From: AP-15 sp963735445
GTDB taxonomy: Bacteria; Pseudomonadota; Alphaproteobacteria; ATCC43930; CGMCC-115725
Reading direction: 5' to 3'
Assembly: GCA_963735445.1 (NCBI GenBank)
Contig: CAVTLC010000004.1
Coordinates: 124,001 to 188,000 of the forward strand
DNA length: 64,000 nt
In this document: in pieces, positions 46,877 to 56,164 of the stretch
Position numbering within the stretch: the stretch's first letter is position 1
Layout: each line of letters opens with the position of its first letter
The notes under the pieces: model-generated
What the model was told of the DNA's origin: nothing
The model's input: the letters and a program-made list of their open reading frames with translations, nothing else
Database searches by the model: none
Position numbers and translations under genes: made by a program

Positions 46877-47779
46877 ATGCCGGCAGCAATAAGTGTGATC
46901 ATTCCCACGCACAATCGAGTCGCGATGTTAATGCGTGCGATTGAAAGCGCGAGGGTGGCCGGCACAAAGGTAGAGATAATTGTGGTCGACGATGCATCCA
47001 CCGATCAAACTGAGGCGATCTGTCACGATCTAAAAGACATAATTTATCTTCGGATGGAGCGGAACGTGGGCCAGGCGCGGGCTCGCAACGCGGGTGTCGC
47101 TAGGAGTAGCGGAGAATTTCTCGCTTTTCTTGATGATGACGACCTTCGCCTGCCGAAATCGCTAGACGTACAGGCAGAATTGCTACGGAGCGACGAGAAT
47201 TTGGGTTTCGTTTACGGACAGGTTCATATTGGGGATACTGAAACGTGCCGGCCCACGGGCCAAATCAGACCTAAACATTGTCCGACCGGCGATATTTTCT
47301 GGCAGTTGGTGCGAGGCAACTTTATTTCTATCGCGTCTGTATTGGTACGTAGACGGCACATGGAAGCGATTGGCCCATTCTGCTCAGACGTGCTCGGCAC
47401 CGAGGATTGGGATGCCTGGCTCCGGTTGGCGGCAATCTCCAGGGTCGCCGCCGTGCAACAGCCGGTCGCGATTTATCGCGACTTCTCGCGCGGTTCGGGC
47501 CAAACGTCGTCCAATCAGCCAAAAATGTGCAGATCGGGCGCGCGGACTCAGGCAAAAGCACTGCGATCGCCACGTGCATTAGCCGCACCTCCTGACTTAC
47601 GTCGGGAAATTCGTTCAGGGTTTATGAATTGCATATGGGAATATCTCATAAGAGAGGCCCATGAATCATTATCAGAACGAAGAATTAGTTATGCGGCCAT
47701 GAACTATCTTACGGCGGTCCAGCTATGCCCGGTAAGGGCCGCGCGCGCCGGTGCACGCCGCTTGCTCCCAAGTTGGTAA
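46877..47779 (+). CDS. glycosyltransferase family 2 protein
   Basis: 300 residues. GT2 features are ISVIIPTHNRVAMLMRAI, VDDASTDQTE, FLAFLDDDDLRLP (DxD) and GTEDWDAWLRLAA. The C-terminus (LLPSW) is short. Part of the polysaccharide cluster; donor and acceptor unknown. Confidence 0.88.
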   Translation: MPAAISVIIPTHNRVAMLMRAIESARVAGTKVEIIVVDDASTDQTEAICHDLKDIIYLRMERNVGQARARNAGVARSSGEFLAFLDDDDLRLPKSLDVQAELLRSDENLGFVYGQVHIGDTETCRPTGQIRPKHCPTGDIFWQLVRGNFISIASVLVRRRHMEAIGPFCSDVLGTEDWDAWLRLAAISRVAAVQQPVAIYRDFSRGSGQTSSNQPKMCRSGARTQAKALRSPRALAAPPDLRREIRSGFMNCIWEYLIREAHESLSERRISYAAMNYLTAVQLCPVRAARAGARRLLPSW

Positions 47780-47937
47780 TGAGTACTGTTCGAAATGGTC
47801 TTGGACGCAAATCCCGGTTCGATTCAATTCTGCGACGTTCGATGATAAAGACGGCCAGCGACGGTATTCGGAATTGCTGACTTTATCAGCTCGGTTTCGC
47901 CATCTTGAGGCTCCCCTTCGAAACGGCGCATAGCAAG

Positions 47938-48963
47938 ATGTCCACATCCTCCGGTGAACTCCGTTCCGGATGCACGGTTACGCGGGTCGAACCCATTCCC
48001 GCCGACACAGCTAAGCCTTTTGGATGCGACGCGGCCCGCGATGAGATGCCGACAGTCCATCTGATCACGATTCTCTACAGGAGCGAGGCCGATCTACCTG
48101 CGTTCCTTGACAGCTTGCAAGCGCAGGACTGGCGCGATTGGCGTCTCTACGTCTTAGATAATGCGAGCCCAGACCGCTCTGCTGACCTCGTCAGCGAGCG
48201 GAAAGACGCACGGATCATAATGCACCGCAACGCGACCAATCTGGGCTTCGCCAAGGCGGCAAACCAGGGCATTCGCGCCGCAGCCGCGGACGGCGGAGAA
48301 TTCTTCATCCTCATCAATAACGACACGGCGTTCTCGCCAGATTTTCTGCGACGCCTTATTATGGTGCGTTCCGAGTTGGGGGCCGGCGTCATAGCGCCAC
48401 GCATCATGCATAAGGACAAACCAGGGGTGGCTTGGTACGCGGGTGGAAGTTTCACGGATTGGCCAATATTCATGAACGTCCACCATCAGGAACACAACCC
48501 GAACGCTCAACCCAGTGATACCCATGTAGATTTTGCGTCCGGCTGCTGCCTTGGCATAAGCCGCGAGGTTTTGCAAAAAGTCGGATTATTGGACGAAAGC
48601 TTCTTCGTTTATTGGGAGGATACCGACTTCTGCATGCGCCTGAAGGCGCTCGATATACCAATAGTATATACATCGGAGCCAAGCTTGCTTCATTCGGGAG
48701 GATCGGCTTCCGGCGGGGAGTGGAGCCCGTCCTACATACGACTTTTCTATCGAAGCTATATGCTTTTTCTACGCAAGCATTTTGGCTGGCGGCGCGCGGT
48801 TGGGACCGGGCTGCGCCTCTTGCTGCTGAGGACCGAGCAATCCCCCCGAAACTACCCCGAAATGCAAATCCTGGCCAGCTCTGTCCTGCGCGGTCTGACG
48901 GCGCGCCTTGCGGCACAAAGCTACCTAGACTGGCCTCTCAATGACGTAGATCGCGGGATCTAA
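47938..48963 (+). CDS. glycosyltransferase family 2 protein, rhamnosyltransferase-like
   Basis: 341 residues from ATG 47938; in-frame ATGs at 47905 and 48046 also exist. It has VHLITILYRSEADLPAFLDS, NNDTAFSPDFLRRL (DxD analogue NDT) and FFVYWEDTDFCMRLKALD, the pattern of WbbL-like GT2 enzymes that often transfer rhamnose. An rfbCBDA operon 10 kb away supplies dTDP-rhamnose, so that donor is plausible though unproven. Confidence 0.87.
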   Translation: MSTSSGELRSGCTVTRVEPIPADTAKPFGCDAARDEMPTVHLITILYRSEADLPAFLDSLQAQDWRDWRLYVLDNASPDRSADLVSERKDARIIMHRNATNLGFAKAANQGIRAAAADGGEFFILINNDTAFSPDFLRRLIMVRSELGAGVIAPRIMHKDKPGVAWYAGGSFTDWPIFMNVHHQEHNPNAQPSDTHVDFASGCCLGISREVLQKVGLLDESFFVYWEDTDFCMRLKALDIPIVYTSEPSLLHSGGSASGGEWSPSYIRLFYRSYMLFLRKHFGWRRAVGTGLRLLLLRTEQSPRNYPEMQILASSVLRGLTARLAAQSYLDWPLNDVDRGI

Positions 48964-48999
48964 CGGTGGCGACCGAGGGGAAATGAGAATAGGCTCTCG

Positions 49000-49876
49000 A
49001 TGCCCGCTTTGATTACTGCCGGAGTTCCGGTTTATAATAATGGTTCCACCCTTACCCGTGCGGTGGAGAGTTTGCTTGCGCAAACCCTTCCTCCTGTTAC
49101 TATCGAAATCTCAGATAATGCTTCGTCCGACAGCACTGAGCAAGTTGGTCGGGCTCTCGCCGCACGACACCCATGCGTGCATTATACGAGACAGCCCACC
49201 AATCTCGGCCCCCCTGGCAACTTTTCTTTTGTTCTCCAGCGCGCGGAAACACCCTATTTTTATGTGGCTCGCCGCCGATGACTATATCCTACCGAGCTAC
49301 CTGGAAAAGACCTCCGGCTTCCTCGACGCGCACCCCGACGTGACGACTTGCGTGTCGAAGGTTCAGTTCACCCAAGAGGGCGAGCCCAGCGGCCTAGCCT
49401 CGGGTGGCTGGCCGCTTCGCGATGATCCGAGTCGGAACCTTGCGAGGTATCTCGATAATCCCGGCGCGAATGCGCGCTTGTACGGACTGCACCGTACCGA
49501 AGTCTTGCGACGAGCGTTTCCTCCAGGGCGTTTCCACGCGTATGACTGGGCGGTTATGGCGGGCACACTACTCAGTGGTAAGCACGAGGAAATTCCGGAA
49601 ATACTTATGTTTCGCGATGAGACGCCCCGCATCAACTATGTTCGCCAGGTCCAGCAGGACAACCGCGGGGCAGTCGGTCGCATCTTTCCGCTGATGCCGA
49701 TGACAAAGGACCTCCTGCTGCGGCAGCGAATTCCACTCGACTTGAACATCATACGGGCGTTGATTAAAATAAATCTCGATCACCATTGCTGGTACATGGC
49801 GGAATATCATCCATTTTATGCTAGATTGATTGGAAAGAGAATGGCGGGTCAGCTCTGGCGACTCGAACAAAAATAG
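49000..49876 (+). CDS. glycosyltransferase family 2 protein, one frame break
   Basis: About 292 residues. The first frame (LITAGVPVYNNGSTLTRAVE, SDNASSDSTEQV) ends shortly after ETPYF. One extra T in a T run at 49257-49261 separates it from the continuation MWLAADDYILPSYLEKT, which restores the DxD-bearing LAADDY motif. The rest is intact (YDWAVMAGTLLSGKHEEIPE). With the T removed it is a normal GT2 enzyme. Confidence 0.86.
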
Positions 49877-50073
49877 CCAAAGCGACTGGTGTGATTTCGG
49901 ACGGGCGCTGCGCTGGGGCTCCGGACCCGCACCCAACCTCATATCAATGATATTTATAAATAGCGGAACCGACGCTGCTTTTGCCACTTGGGTCGAATCG
50001 ATCCCGCGCGGGCCGGCAGTGCTACGCGCGGCACCCAACCAACCGCTCACGGCAGGTTGACGGATTGAGCGAT

Positions 50074-51628
50074 ATGAGTGAACCGGACCATAGAGCTGAG
50101 TTGCCCCCGCGAGACAGTCCCGTAGAAACCATGCTCCGGCTCGCAACGGTGGAGTCCAAGCTGAAGGCTGCGCGCCTCCGGCTGCTCGAGACCGACCTGA
50201 TGCTCGACGCCATTAAGGCCAGTGACAGTTGGCGTATGACTGCGCCACTGCGCCAGCTCGAGAGGCGCTGGAAGCGACAGGTCGGGCTGTTAATCCTCTG
50301 CACCGGCAAGCTTCCGGCGTGGACGTTAACTGGACAGCTGCCCCGCCGCATCCGGGCGTGGCGTCGATCCCGCGCTAGCGACGCGGCCATAACCGCCGAG
50401 GCAGCACGTAAAGCGAGCTTACCGCAGCCATCCGCGCAGCCACCCCCGCCCGCCCCACCGAAATCGGGCGGCAAGACCATTCTGATCGCCGACGATTCTC
50501 GTGCCGAGGCCCGACCGGGCCGCTGGCGCACGCTGTACCATGGCGGTCATCCAAGCCCTTCTCGCCGAAGGCTGGTCGGTGACGTTTTGGCCGCACAACC
50601 GTACCGGAGGCGACCATTACACCGAAGCCTTGGAGGCTCTCGGGGTTCTCGTATTAGATTACAGGTTCTGCAGCGGTATCGAGCCTTACCTTAATCTGTA
50701 CGGATCACAGTTCGACCATATCATGCTGATGCGGCCATACGTGGCGGCTCGGTTGCTGCCGTCCGTACTACGCGGCTCATGCACGCCAGTACTCAGTTAT
50801 TTCGGTCACGATTTGCACTTCGCCCGTCAGGGTCTTGAGGCTTTACAGAAGAATGATCCGGATTTGACCTACTGGGCCGAGCGAGTCGAGGCGGTGGAGC
50901 GGGCCGTCTGGCGGGTGGTGGATTTGGTGCTGTATCTTTCGGAGGACGAGGCGCGCATCGTGCGTGAGATGGAGCCGGGAGTGGAAGCCCGGGCAGTAAC
51001 CCCATACGCTTATCCTTCGTTCTCTCGCCGCGCAGCGCCGACTTGCGGTGAGCGTCTGCTGTTCGTTGGCGGGTTGCGCTATCCGCCAAACGAAGACGCG
51101 GTGCTGTGGTTTGCCAAGATGATCCTGCCACGAGTACGGGTTACCCGTCCGGGCGCGCGACTGGTGATTGCCGGCCCGGACCCGACGCCAGCCGTGCGTG
51201 CGCTTTCTGGCCCCGCAATCGAAGTGACCGGGCAAATCTCCGATGACCGGCTTACCGCTTTGTACGATGATGCGCGCGTCGCCTTAGCGCCATTGCGCTA
51301 CGGTGCCGGGGTCAAGGGCAAAGTAGTCGAAGCAATGCGCTACGGCGTCCCGATCGTGATGACGCGGATCGGCGCCCAAGGATTGCACGGTCTCCCTGCG
51401 AGCATGCCGGTTCACGACGATCCGACAGAATTCGCCGACGCGGTAACCGCTCTGCTTGCTGAGGATTCGCGATGGTTGCGGCAATCTGCCGATCAGGTGG
51501 ACTATGCTGAACGCCACTACTCTTTGCGCGCGATGCGAAAGAGCTTGCTGGCCGCGCTGTCCCACGAACGGGTCGATATTTCGTCGACGGCTAAATTGTC
51601 GGAGCGAGATATCGGCATGCGGCGGTGA
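50074..51628 (+). CDS. glycosyltransferase family 4 protein with N-terminal coiled-coil region, one frame break
   Basis: About 517 residues. The N-terminal 145 residues contain a helical region (LRLATVESKLKAARLRLLET, ASDSWRMTAPLR), seen ahead of many multi-domain glycosyltransferases, then a proline-rich linker. At TILIADDS (near 50505) one extra base must be dropped to continue VPRPDRAAGARCTMAVIQAL and GWSVTFWPHNR. The GT-B donor domain includes LLFVGGLRYPPNEDAVLWF and APLRYGAGVKGKVVEAMRYG (GT4 Glu). Start at ATG 50074, with TTG starts upstream. Confidence 0.86.
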
Positions 51629-51729
51629 GTTATCCTACCGCGATCCGTCTGCATCCGCGAAGAGCTGCCGTTTTGGCGCAATCGCAAATCTGGCATGCTC
51701 TGCCGTATTCGACGGATTTTTACTAAGGT

Positions 51730-52738
51730 ATGCTCCAAGGCCAATCAGATACGGGTGAGAAAGCGGACGGGCGCGTCGCGATTCTGCTCGCGACTTACAA
51801 CGGCGAGAAATACCTCGACGAACTGATCCGCTCGCTGCTCTCCCAGACCTATCGTGATTTCGTCGTCATTGCGCGGGACGACCATTCCGCCGACCAGACC
51901 CCGGAAATTCTCGCCCGTTGGTCCGCCGCATACCCGAATAAAATCAGGGTGGTGTCCGACGATTGCGGCAACCTGCGCTCGTTGCAAAACTTCTCGCGCC
52001 TGATGGAGGTATGCGACGCTGATTACTTCGCCTTTTGTGATCAGGACGATGTTTGGTTGCCGAATAAGGTGGAGCGGATGATCAATGAAGTTCAACGGCT
52101 GGAACATCAATTTGGCAACGCGATTCCAATTTTAGTTCACTCGGATTTAACAATCGTAGATGAAAACCTGAATGAGATTTATCCATCGTTGTTTCGTTAT
52201 TGGCACATGAATCCCTGCTATTGAGCGACGACTTGATCGTTTAGTAGTCAACAACATCGTCACCGGCTGCGCGTCGATGGGCAATCGAGCGCTCCTGGAT
52301 CTGGTGCGGCCGATCCCCGATGGGGTTTCAATCCATGATTGGTGGTTGGCGCTGGTGGCCGCGAGTTGCGGCGTCATTGGGACGATCGCTGAACCGACAA
52401 TACTCTATCGACAACATGGCCGTAATCAGGTCGGTGCAGGCCCGCGCAAGGGACGAAGCACCCTTTGGGACGCCCGATATATCCTGCAGCAGCCGAGGCT
52501 GCTGCGGGTAAGGCTGGCGAAGGCTATGCTGATCGTTCAGTCTCAAGCGGGAGCGCTGCTGCGGGTCGCCGAGGATGAGATGCCGCGGCGGCATCGCGAA
52601 TTTCTCCGCGCTTTCTGCCTGCCGCTACGACGGGACGAGGCTGCCGCATTGCCGTGGGCGCAACGGATATGGCTCCTCGCCAGGTTCCTGATCGTCTATG
52701 TACGGTCGCTGCCCCTTGCGTTGCGCTGGTGCTATTAG
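51730..52738 (+). CDS. glycosyltransferase family 2 protein, one frame break
   Basis: About 335 residues. The start is AILLATYNGEKYLDELIRSL, then ARDDHSADQTPEIL and DADYFAFCDQDDVWLPNK (DxD). A stop at 52224 is bypassed by one extra base near 52210, giving ERRLDRLVVNNIVTGCASM and DGVSIHDWWLALVAAS, the expected GT2 continuation (rhamnosyltransferase-like). Both parts align with one family protein. The C-terminal segment may be membrane-associated. Confidence 0.86.
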
Positions 52739-52838
52739 AGGCGCGAAAGGTGTGCGAGGTTACCGGAGGTCGCTTGACTGAATTATGTTCGGTGCTTCCG
52801 CTGCTGAACGCTAGAGCGATATCGACCGGCTCCATCTT

Positions 52839-53882
52839 ATGGTGATGAACACTCCGGCGCCCAAAGTCTTCGTTTGCATTCTTAGCTGGAATAAGTGCGA
52901 CGAGACCCTATCCTGCCTGCGCTCCGTCTTTGCTCAGGACTACCCGAACTTCAGGGTCGTCGTGGTCGACAACGGTTCGACGGATGGCTCGCTGCCGGCG
53001 TTGCGTTCGCTGGGCGATCGCATCGATCTGATCGAGCATCGCGAAAATCTCGGCTTCACCGGGGGATGCAACGCCGGTATGCGGCATGCGCTCGCCCATG
53101 GCGGCGCTTACGTGTGGCTGTTGAACAACGACACCGAATGCCGGTCCGAGACGTTGTCCCTTCTGATCGACTACGCCGAAACACGTCCCGAGGTTGGCAT
53201 GGTTAGCCCGGTGATCACCGTTCGCGGCAGCGGCGTTGATAAATACGCTGTCGGGCGGCTCGACCTGGCCACCGGCCAAACCGAGGAAACGGCGGACCCG
53301 AGAGAAGCGGAGGCGATGCAGGAACGCTACCCGCAGCAAATCATGCTGAAGGGCACCGCACTGCTTTTGAAACGCAGCCTGATCGAGCGCATTGGTTTCC
53401 TCGACGAGCGGTTTTTTGCGTATTGCGAGGACAATGATTACTCGATGCGCTGCGCAGCGGCCGGTTTTCGCGCGGCATGCGCGACGACGGCTCGGATCTA
53501 TCATGACGAAGGCCTGCCGGGGCGAGGCTGGCGTGAGCCCTACGCCTTCTATTACGCGGTGCGCAACGGAATACTGTTCTGGCGGAAACATGCGCGCGGC
53601 CTCGCGGCCTGGAAATACGCGCGGTGGCACGCCTGCACGATCTTCCGGGTACTCGCTCGCGATGGGTATGGCAAAGCGGCAACGGAAGCGTTTGCAGACG
53701 GGCTGTGGAGCGGATTGCGCGGCATCACGGGTCGTTGGGAGCCGTCCTGTCCGTCGCATCACATGCCATTTTTGCTGCGGCGCCTGTTTGTTGCGACACC
53801 AGCTTTGTCGCTTGGTCTGCTGGAGGCCGATCCACGCGCTGTGTTGCGTGCCCTGCGGCATCGTCCGAGTGAAGCCGGCTGA
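52839..53882 (+). CDS. glycosyltransferase family 2 protein, rhamnosyltransferase-like
   Basis: 347 residues, complete. It has VFVCILSWNKCDETLSCLRS, VVVDNGSTDGSL, WLLNNDTECRSETL and FFAYCEDNDYSMRCAAAGF, the last matching WbbL-type GT2 enzymes. The C-terminal helices (YYAVRNGILFWRKHA) are typical of this group. Last gene of the rightward polysaccharide run. Confidence 0.9.
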   Translation: MVMNTPAPKVFVCILSWNKCDETLSCLRSVFAQDYPNFRVVVVDNGSTDGSLPALRSLGDRIDLIEHRENLGFTGGCNAGMRHALAHGGAYVWLLNNDTECRSETLSLLIDYAETRPEVGMVSPVITVRGSGVDKYAVGRLDLATGQTEETADPREAEAMQERYPQQIMLKGTALLLKRSLIERIGFLDERFFAYCEDNDYSMRCAAAGFRAACATTARIYHDEGLPGRGWREPYAFYYAVRNGILFWRKHARGLAAWKYARWHACTIFRVLARDGYGKAATEAFADGLWSGLRGITGRWEPSCPSHHMPFLLRRLFVATPALSLGLLEADPRAVLRALRHRPSEAG

Positions 53883-54120
53883 TTTCGTTACTTACTAAGG
53901 CGCATCTGCGAAGCGGGTCGCCCCGTTCTCATACTTGCGGCGTTTTCACGCTCTCGGCGGAATGTAGTCGCAAGGTTGCGCCGCGACCGCCATTGCCAGC
54001 ATTGCATAGCATAATTTTCTGTTTGGCTTGCTTCTCCGGGTTCCGTGGCCGGAACAGCGCTCCCGAGCTTCCCAGACGGTCTGTCGCCGGCGGGCGACCT
54101 CCCCTCGTTGTCCGGCTTCG

Positions 54121-54216
54121 TGGCGGAAGAGGCAGGAGTTCGAACCTACCGGAGACGCCTTCGCGCCCCCCAACGGTTTTGAAGACCGCGCGGGTCACCG
54201 GACCCGATACTCTTCC
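54121..54216 (-). tRNA. selC: tRNA-Sec (anticodon UCA), CCA encoded
   Basis: On the minus strand a 96-base cloverleaf starts GGAAGAG and ends CTCTTCC-G-CCA. The D arm is a six-base-pair stem (CGGGTC/GACCCG) with a four-base loop, a selenocysteine tRNA hallmark. The anticodon loop is CTTCAAA, so the anticodon is UCA, within stem GCGGT/ACCGT. The variable arm is long (GGGGGCGC/GCGTCTCC). The T arm is GTAGG-TTCGAACT-CCTGC, giving an eight-base loop where seven is normal, possibly one surplus base as in the genes. The frames crossing 53993-54430 are shadows of this RNA. Confidence 0.9.
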
Positions 54217-54526
54217 TTACCGATTAATCAGGTGGCATTTCCGCCACTTTTGGAAAACACCCAAGTTGAACGTTTTCGATTTTTTCAACCCGATCATGCA
54301 CGTTCCCCGCGCGCCCGGTCAATTCGCGGCTTGCAGCAATCATCGGCGTCCTTCCTCCCCATCAGATTTTAGAGACGTCACCCCAAGGATCGGCGATCTA
54401 TTGCAGTCCGGGAAGGGCGCCGAAACTTAAGATCATGCTACTGTCGAGCTCGCGGGCAGCTGCGGCGACAGTGGCGCCACCGCCCGGCTCGCATAAGTTC
54501 AAGCTCACCAACCGCCAGCAGAGCAC
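54217..54526. other. intergenic stretch, promoter of tRNA-Sec expected
   Basis: 310 bases between the tRNA-Sec 5' end and tspO, which run in opposite directions. Nothing resembling a gene is visible. An AT-richer patch near 54230-54300 could hold the tRNA promoter. Confidence 0.4.
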
Positions 54527-55009
54527 ATGGATCTTCGCAGAATGTCTCGCCTCGTCGGGGGCTCGGCGCTGCCGGTCATAGCGGCAGCGATTACCGGACA
54601 GAGCGCCACAGCCAGAAACCTCGAACCGTGGTACGCCGATCTGGAAAAACCCCCGTTCAACCCTCCGAATTCGTTGTTTGGGCCGGTATGGACCGCCCTT
54701 TACGCGCTGATGACCGTGGCCGTCTGGCGCATTCTGCGCAAGCCCGGCGACACTCCGGGCCGGACCGCGGCGCTGAGACTGTATTATGCTGAACTCGCGC
54801 TAAATGGGAGTTGGCCGGCAATGTTCTTCGGCTTGCGCAGCGCCCGGGCCGGGTTGGCAAATATCATCCCGCAATGGCTTGTTCTGCTGGCAACGATCGA
54901 ACGCTTTCGCCGGATCGATCCGGCTGCAGCCGCTTGTCTTGCACCGTTAGCGGCATGGATTACGTTCGCCGTGGTACTCAACATCGAAATCTGGCGCCGG
55001 AACCGCTGA
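54527..55009 (+). CDS. tspO: TspO/MBR family protein
   Basis: 160 residues, five membrane helices. Family motifs are WYADLEKPPFNPPNSLFGPV, then WTALYALMTVAVW, and ALNGSWPAMFFGLRSARAGL. TspO binds tetrapyrroles and cholesterol-like ligands and in alphaproteobacteria modulates photosynthesis or stress responses. Which ligand matters here is unknown. The gene stands alone. Confidence 0.94.
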   Translation: MDLRRMSRLVGGSALPVIAAAITGQSATARNLEPWYADLEKPPFNPPNSLFGPVWTALYALMTVAVWRILRKPGDTPGRTAALRLYYAELALNGSWPAMFFGLRSARAGLANIIPQWLVLLATIERFRRIDPAAAACLAPLAAWITFAVVLNIEIWRRNR

Positions 55010-55220
55010 CCAGCCGGCGTGGAGCTGTACTCGCCCATACATCGCCGATGCCTTCTCTTGTCGAGCCGCTCTCGCTCAGAAGCAGCTCTCATGAACAAGC
55101 TGCATATTCCTGATTAACGTATATGTGGTCTGCACGGCAGCCATGCGATCCGCGCCTCTGTCTAGGTCAGAGGCGGTTGCCTATATTTTGCATTGCAACA
55201 AAAATGGGCGGGGTTAAGCC

Positions 55221-55535
55221 ATGCCGGAATATTTCGATAGAGAACCCGAGGCGCGCGTTGCCGAACGCTCTTTCGGTGGTTGGCGCGTGATCGCGTCCGC
55301 TTGGGCGATCGCAATTATAGTTGTGCTGCTGTTCAGCGGGGTGCAAGCGCTGGCGTCTCGGCATACCGTCGCGCCGCAGCAAACGTCACTCGTCGGGGCT
55401 GTCATCCCACGGCACGACGCAGGATGTGCCGGGCTCGGTGAAATGACGCCCTCTGGGCCAAATTGCCACTCAGCCACAGACGATCTCGCGCGAGCCGAGG
55501 CTCAGGCGGAAATCGGCGGCTCTTACGGCTGGTGA
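55221..55535 (+). CDS. small single-pass membrane protein
   Basis: 104 residues. A polar N-terminus is followed by a hydrophobic segment (VIASAWAIAIIVVLLFSGVQ) and a periplasmic tail with two Cys (CAGLGEMTPSGPNC) that could pair. No family recognised. Its 3' end overlaps that of the convergent lipoprotein gene by 13 bases. Confidence 0.55.
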   Translation: MPEYFDREPEARVAERSFGGWRVIASAWAIAIIVVLLFSGVQALASRHTVAPQQTSLVGAVIPRHDAGCAGLGEMTPSGPNCHSATDDLARAEAQAEIGGSYGW

Positions 55536-56164
55536 GGCGGGGGCGTCAGAGCAGCTGAAGCCGGCTGGGTTTGCACGCTCCGCAGTTTATTTTGCTGCAC
55601 AGCAAGCGCCGCAATTTGTGCGGCGATTTGCTGTGGGGAGACAGCGATAGTTTGCGAATGGCCAACCCGGTCGGCAAAGGTAATCGTAAATCCGCGGGCG
55701 CTGTCGTTTAATTCGCCTTCCGGTATTTTAGCGGCGAATTCCTCTGAATATAAACAATCCTCCTTTCCGTTGCAGGCAATCTTAAAGCGGCTTATCGGCA
55801 GAAACTGTAACGGCTGGCCGCTGCCGTCGCGGGCTGTATCCCAATCACGTATGCTCTCATAGCTGGCCGCGACATAAAGTTGGTGCGCGGTTTGGCCGGT
55901 TTGCTGGTCGATAAAGCTACGCAGGCAATAGTAGTTCGTATTCGGCGTATCGAGATACGGCGGATCGTGCTGAACTTTGGGCCCGACCAGAGCGATAAAG
56001 CGGCCTGATACATCAACCCGCACTCCGACCGCACCGCCTCCCGCCGCGGCCCCGGGTTCCGACCCCGCCTCGACACCGCCGACGCCCGAACTCATCGGCG
56101 CGCAGGCAGCCAATTGGACGGCAAGCGCCGTGACAATGAGGCCGCCCCTCAGCCGCCTTATCAT
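55523..56164 (-). CDS. putative lipoprotein
   Basis: 213 residues. Signal peptide GGLIVTALAVQLAAC with a lipobox (LAAC) at Cys21, then a Gly/Ala-rich linker and a beta-rich domain (RVDVSGRFIALVGPKVQHD, LYVAASYESIRDWDTA). Two Cys in KIACNGKEDCLY may form a disulfide. No named family. It overlaps the upstream CoA transferase stop by four bases, so it may be co-translated with it, although the functions look unrelated. Confidence 0.7.
   Translation of the reverse strand: MIRRLRGGLIVTALAVQLAACAPMSSGVGGVEAGSEPGAAAGGGAVGVRVDVSGRFIALVGPKVQHDPPYLDTPNTNYYCLRSFIDQQTGQTAHQLYVAASYESIRDWDTARDGSGQPLQFLPISRFKIACNGKEDCLYSEEFAAKIPEGELNDSARGFTITFADRVGHSQTIAVSPQQIAAQIAALAVQQNKLRSVQTQPASAALTPPPHQP

Noticed and set aside
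52200..52280. TGA stops at frame breaks as selenocysteine codons, given the tRNA-Sec nearby.
   Set aside because: The conserved continuation lies in another frame, not past the stop in the same frame, so UGA recoding would not restore the proteins.
53993..54430. Two overlapping plus-strand frames of 114-145 residues.
   Set aside because: They run across the selenocysteine tRNA on the other strand and show no family resemblance.
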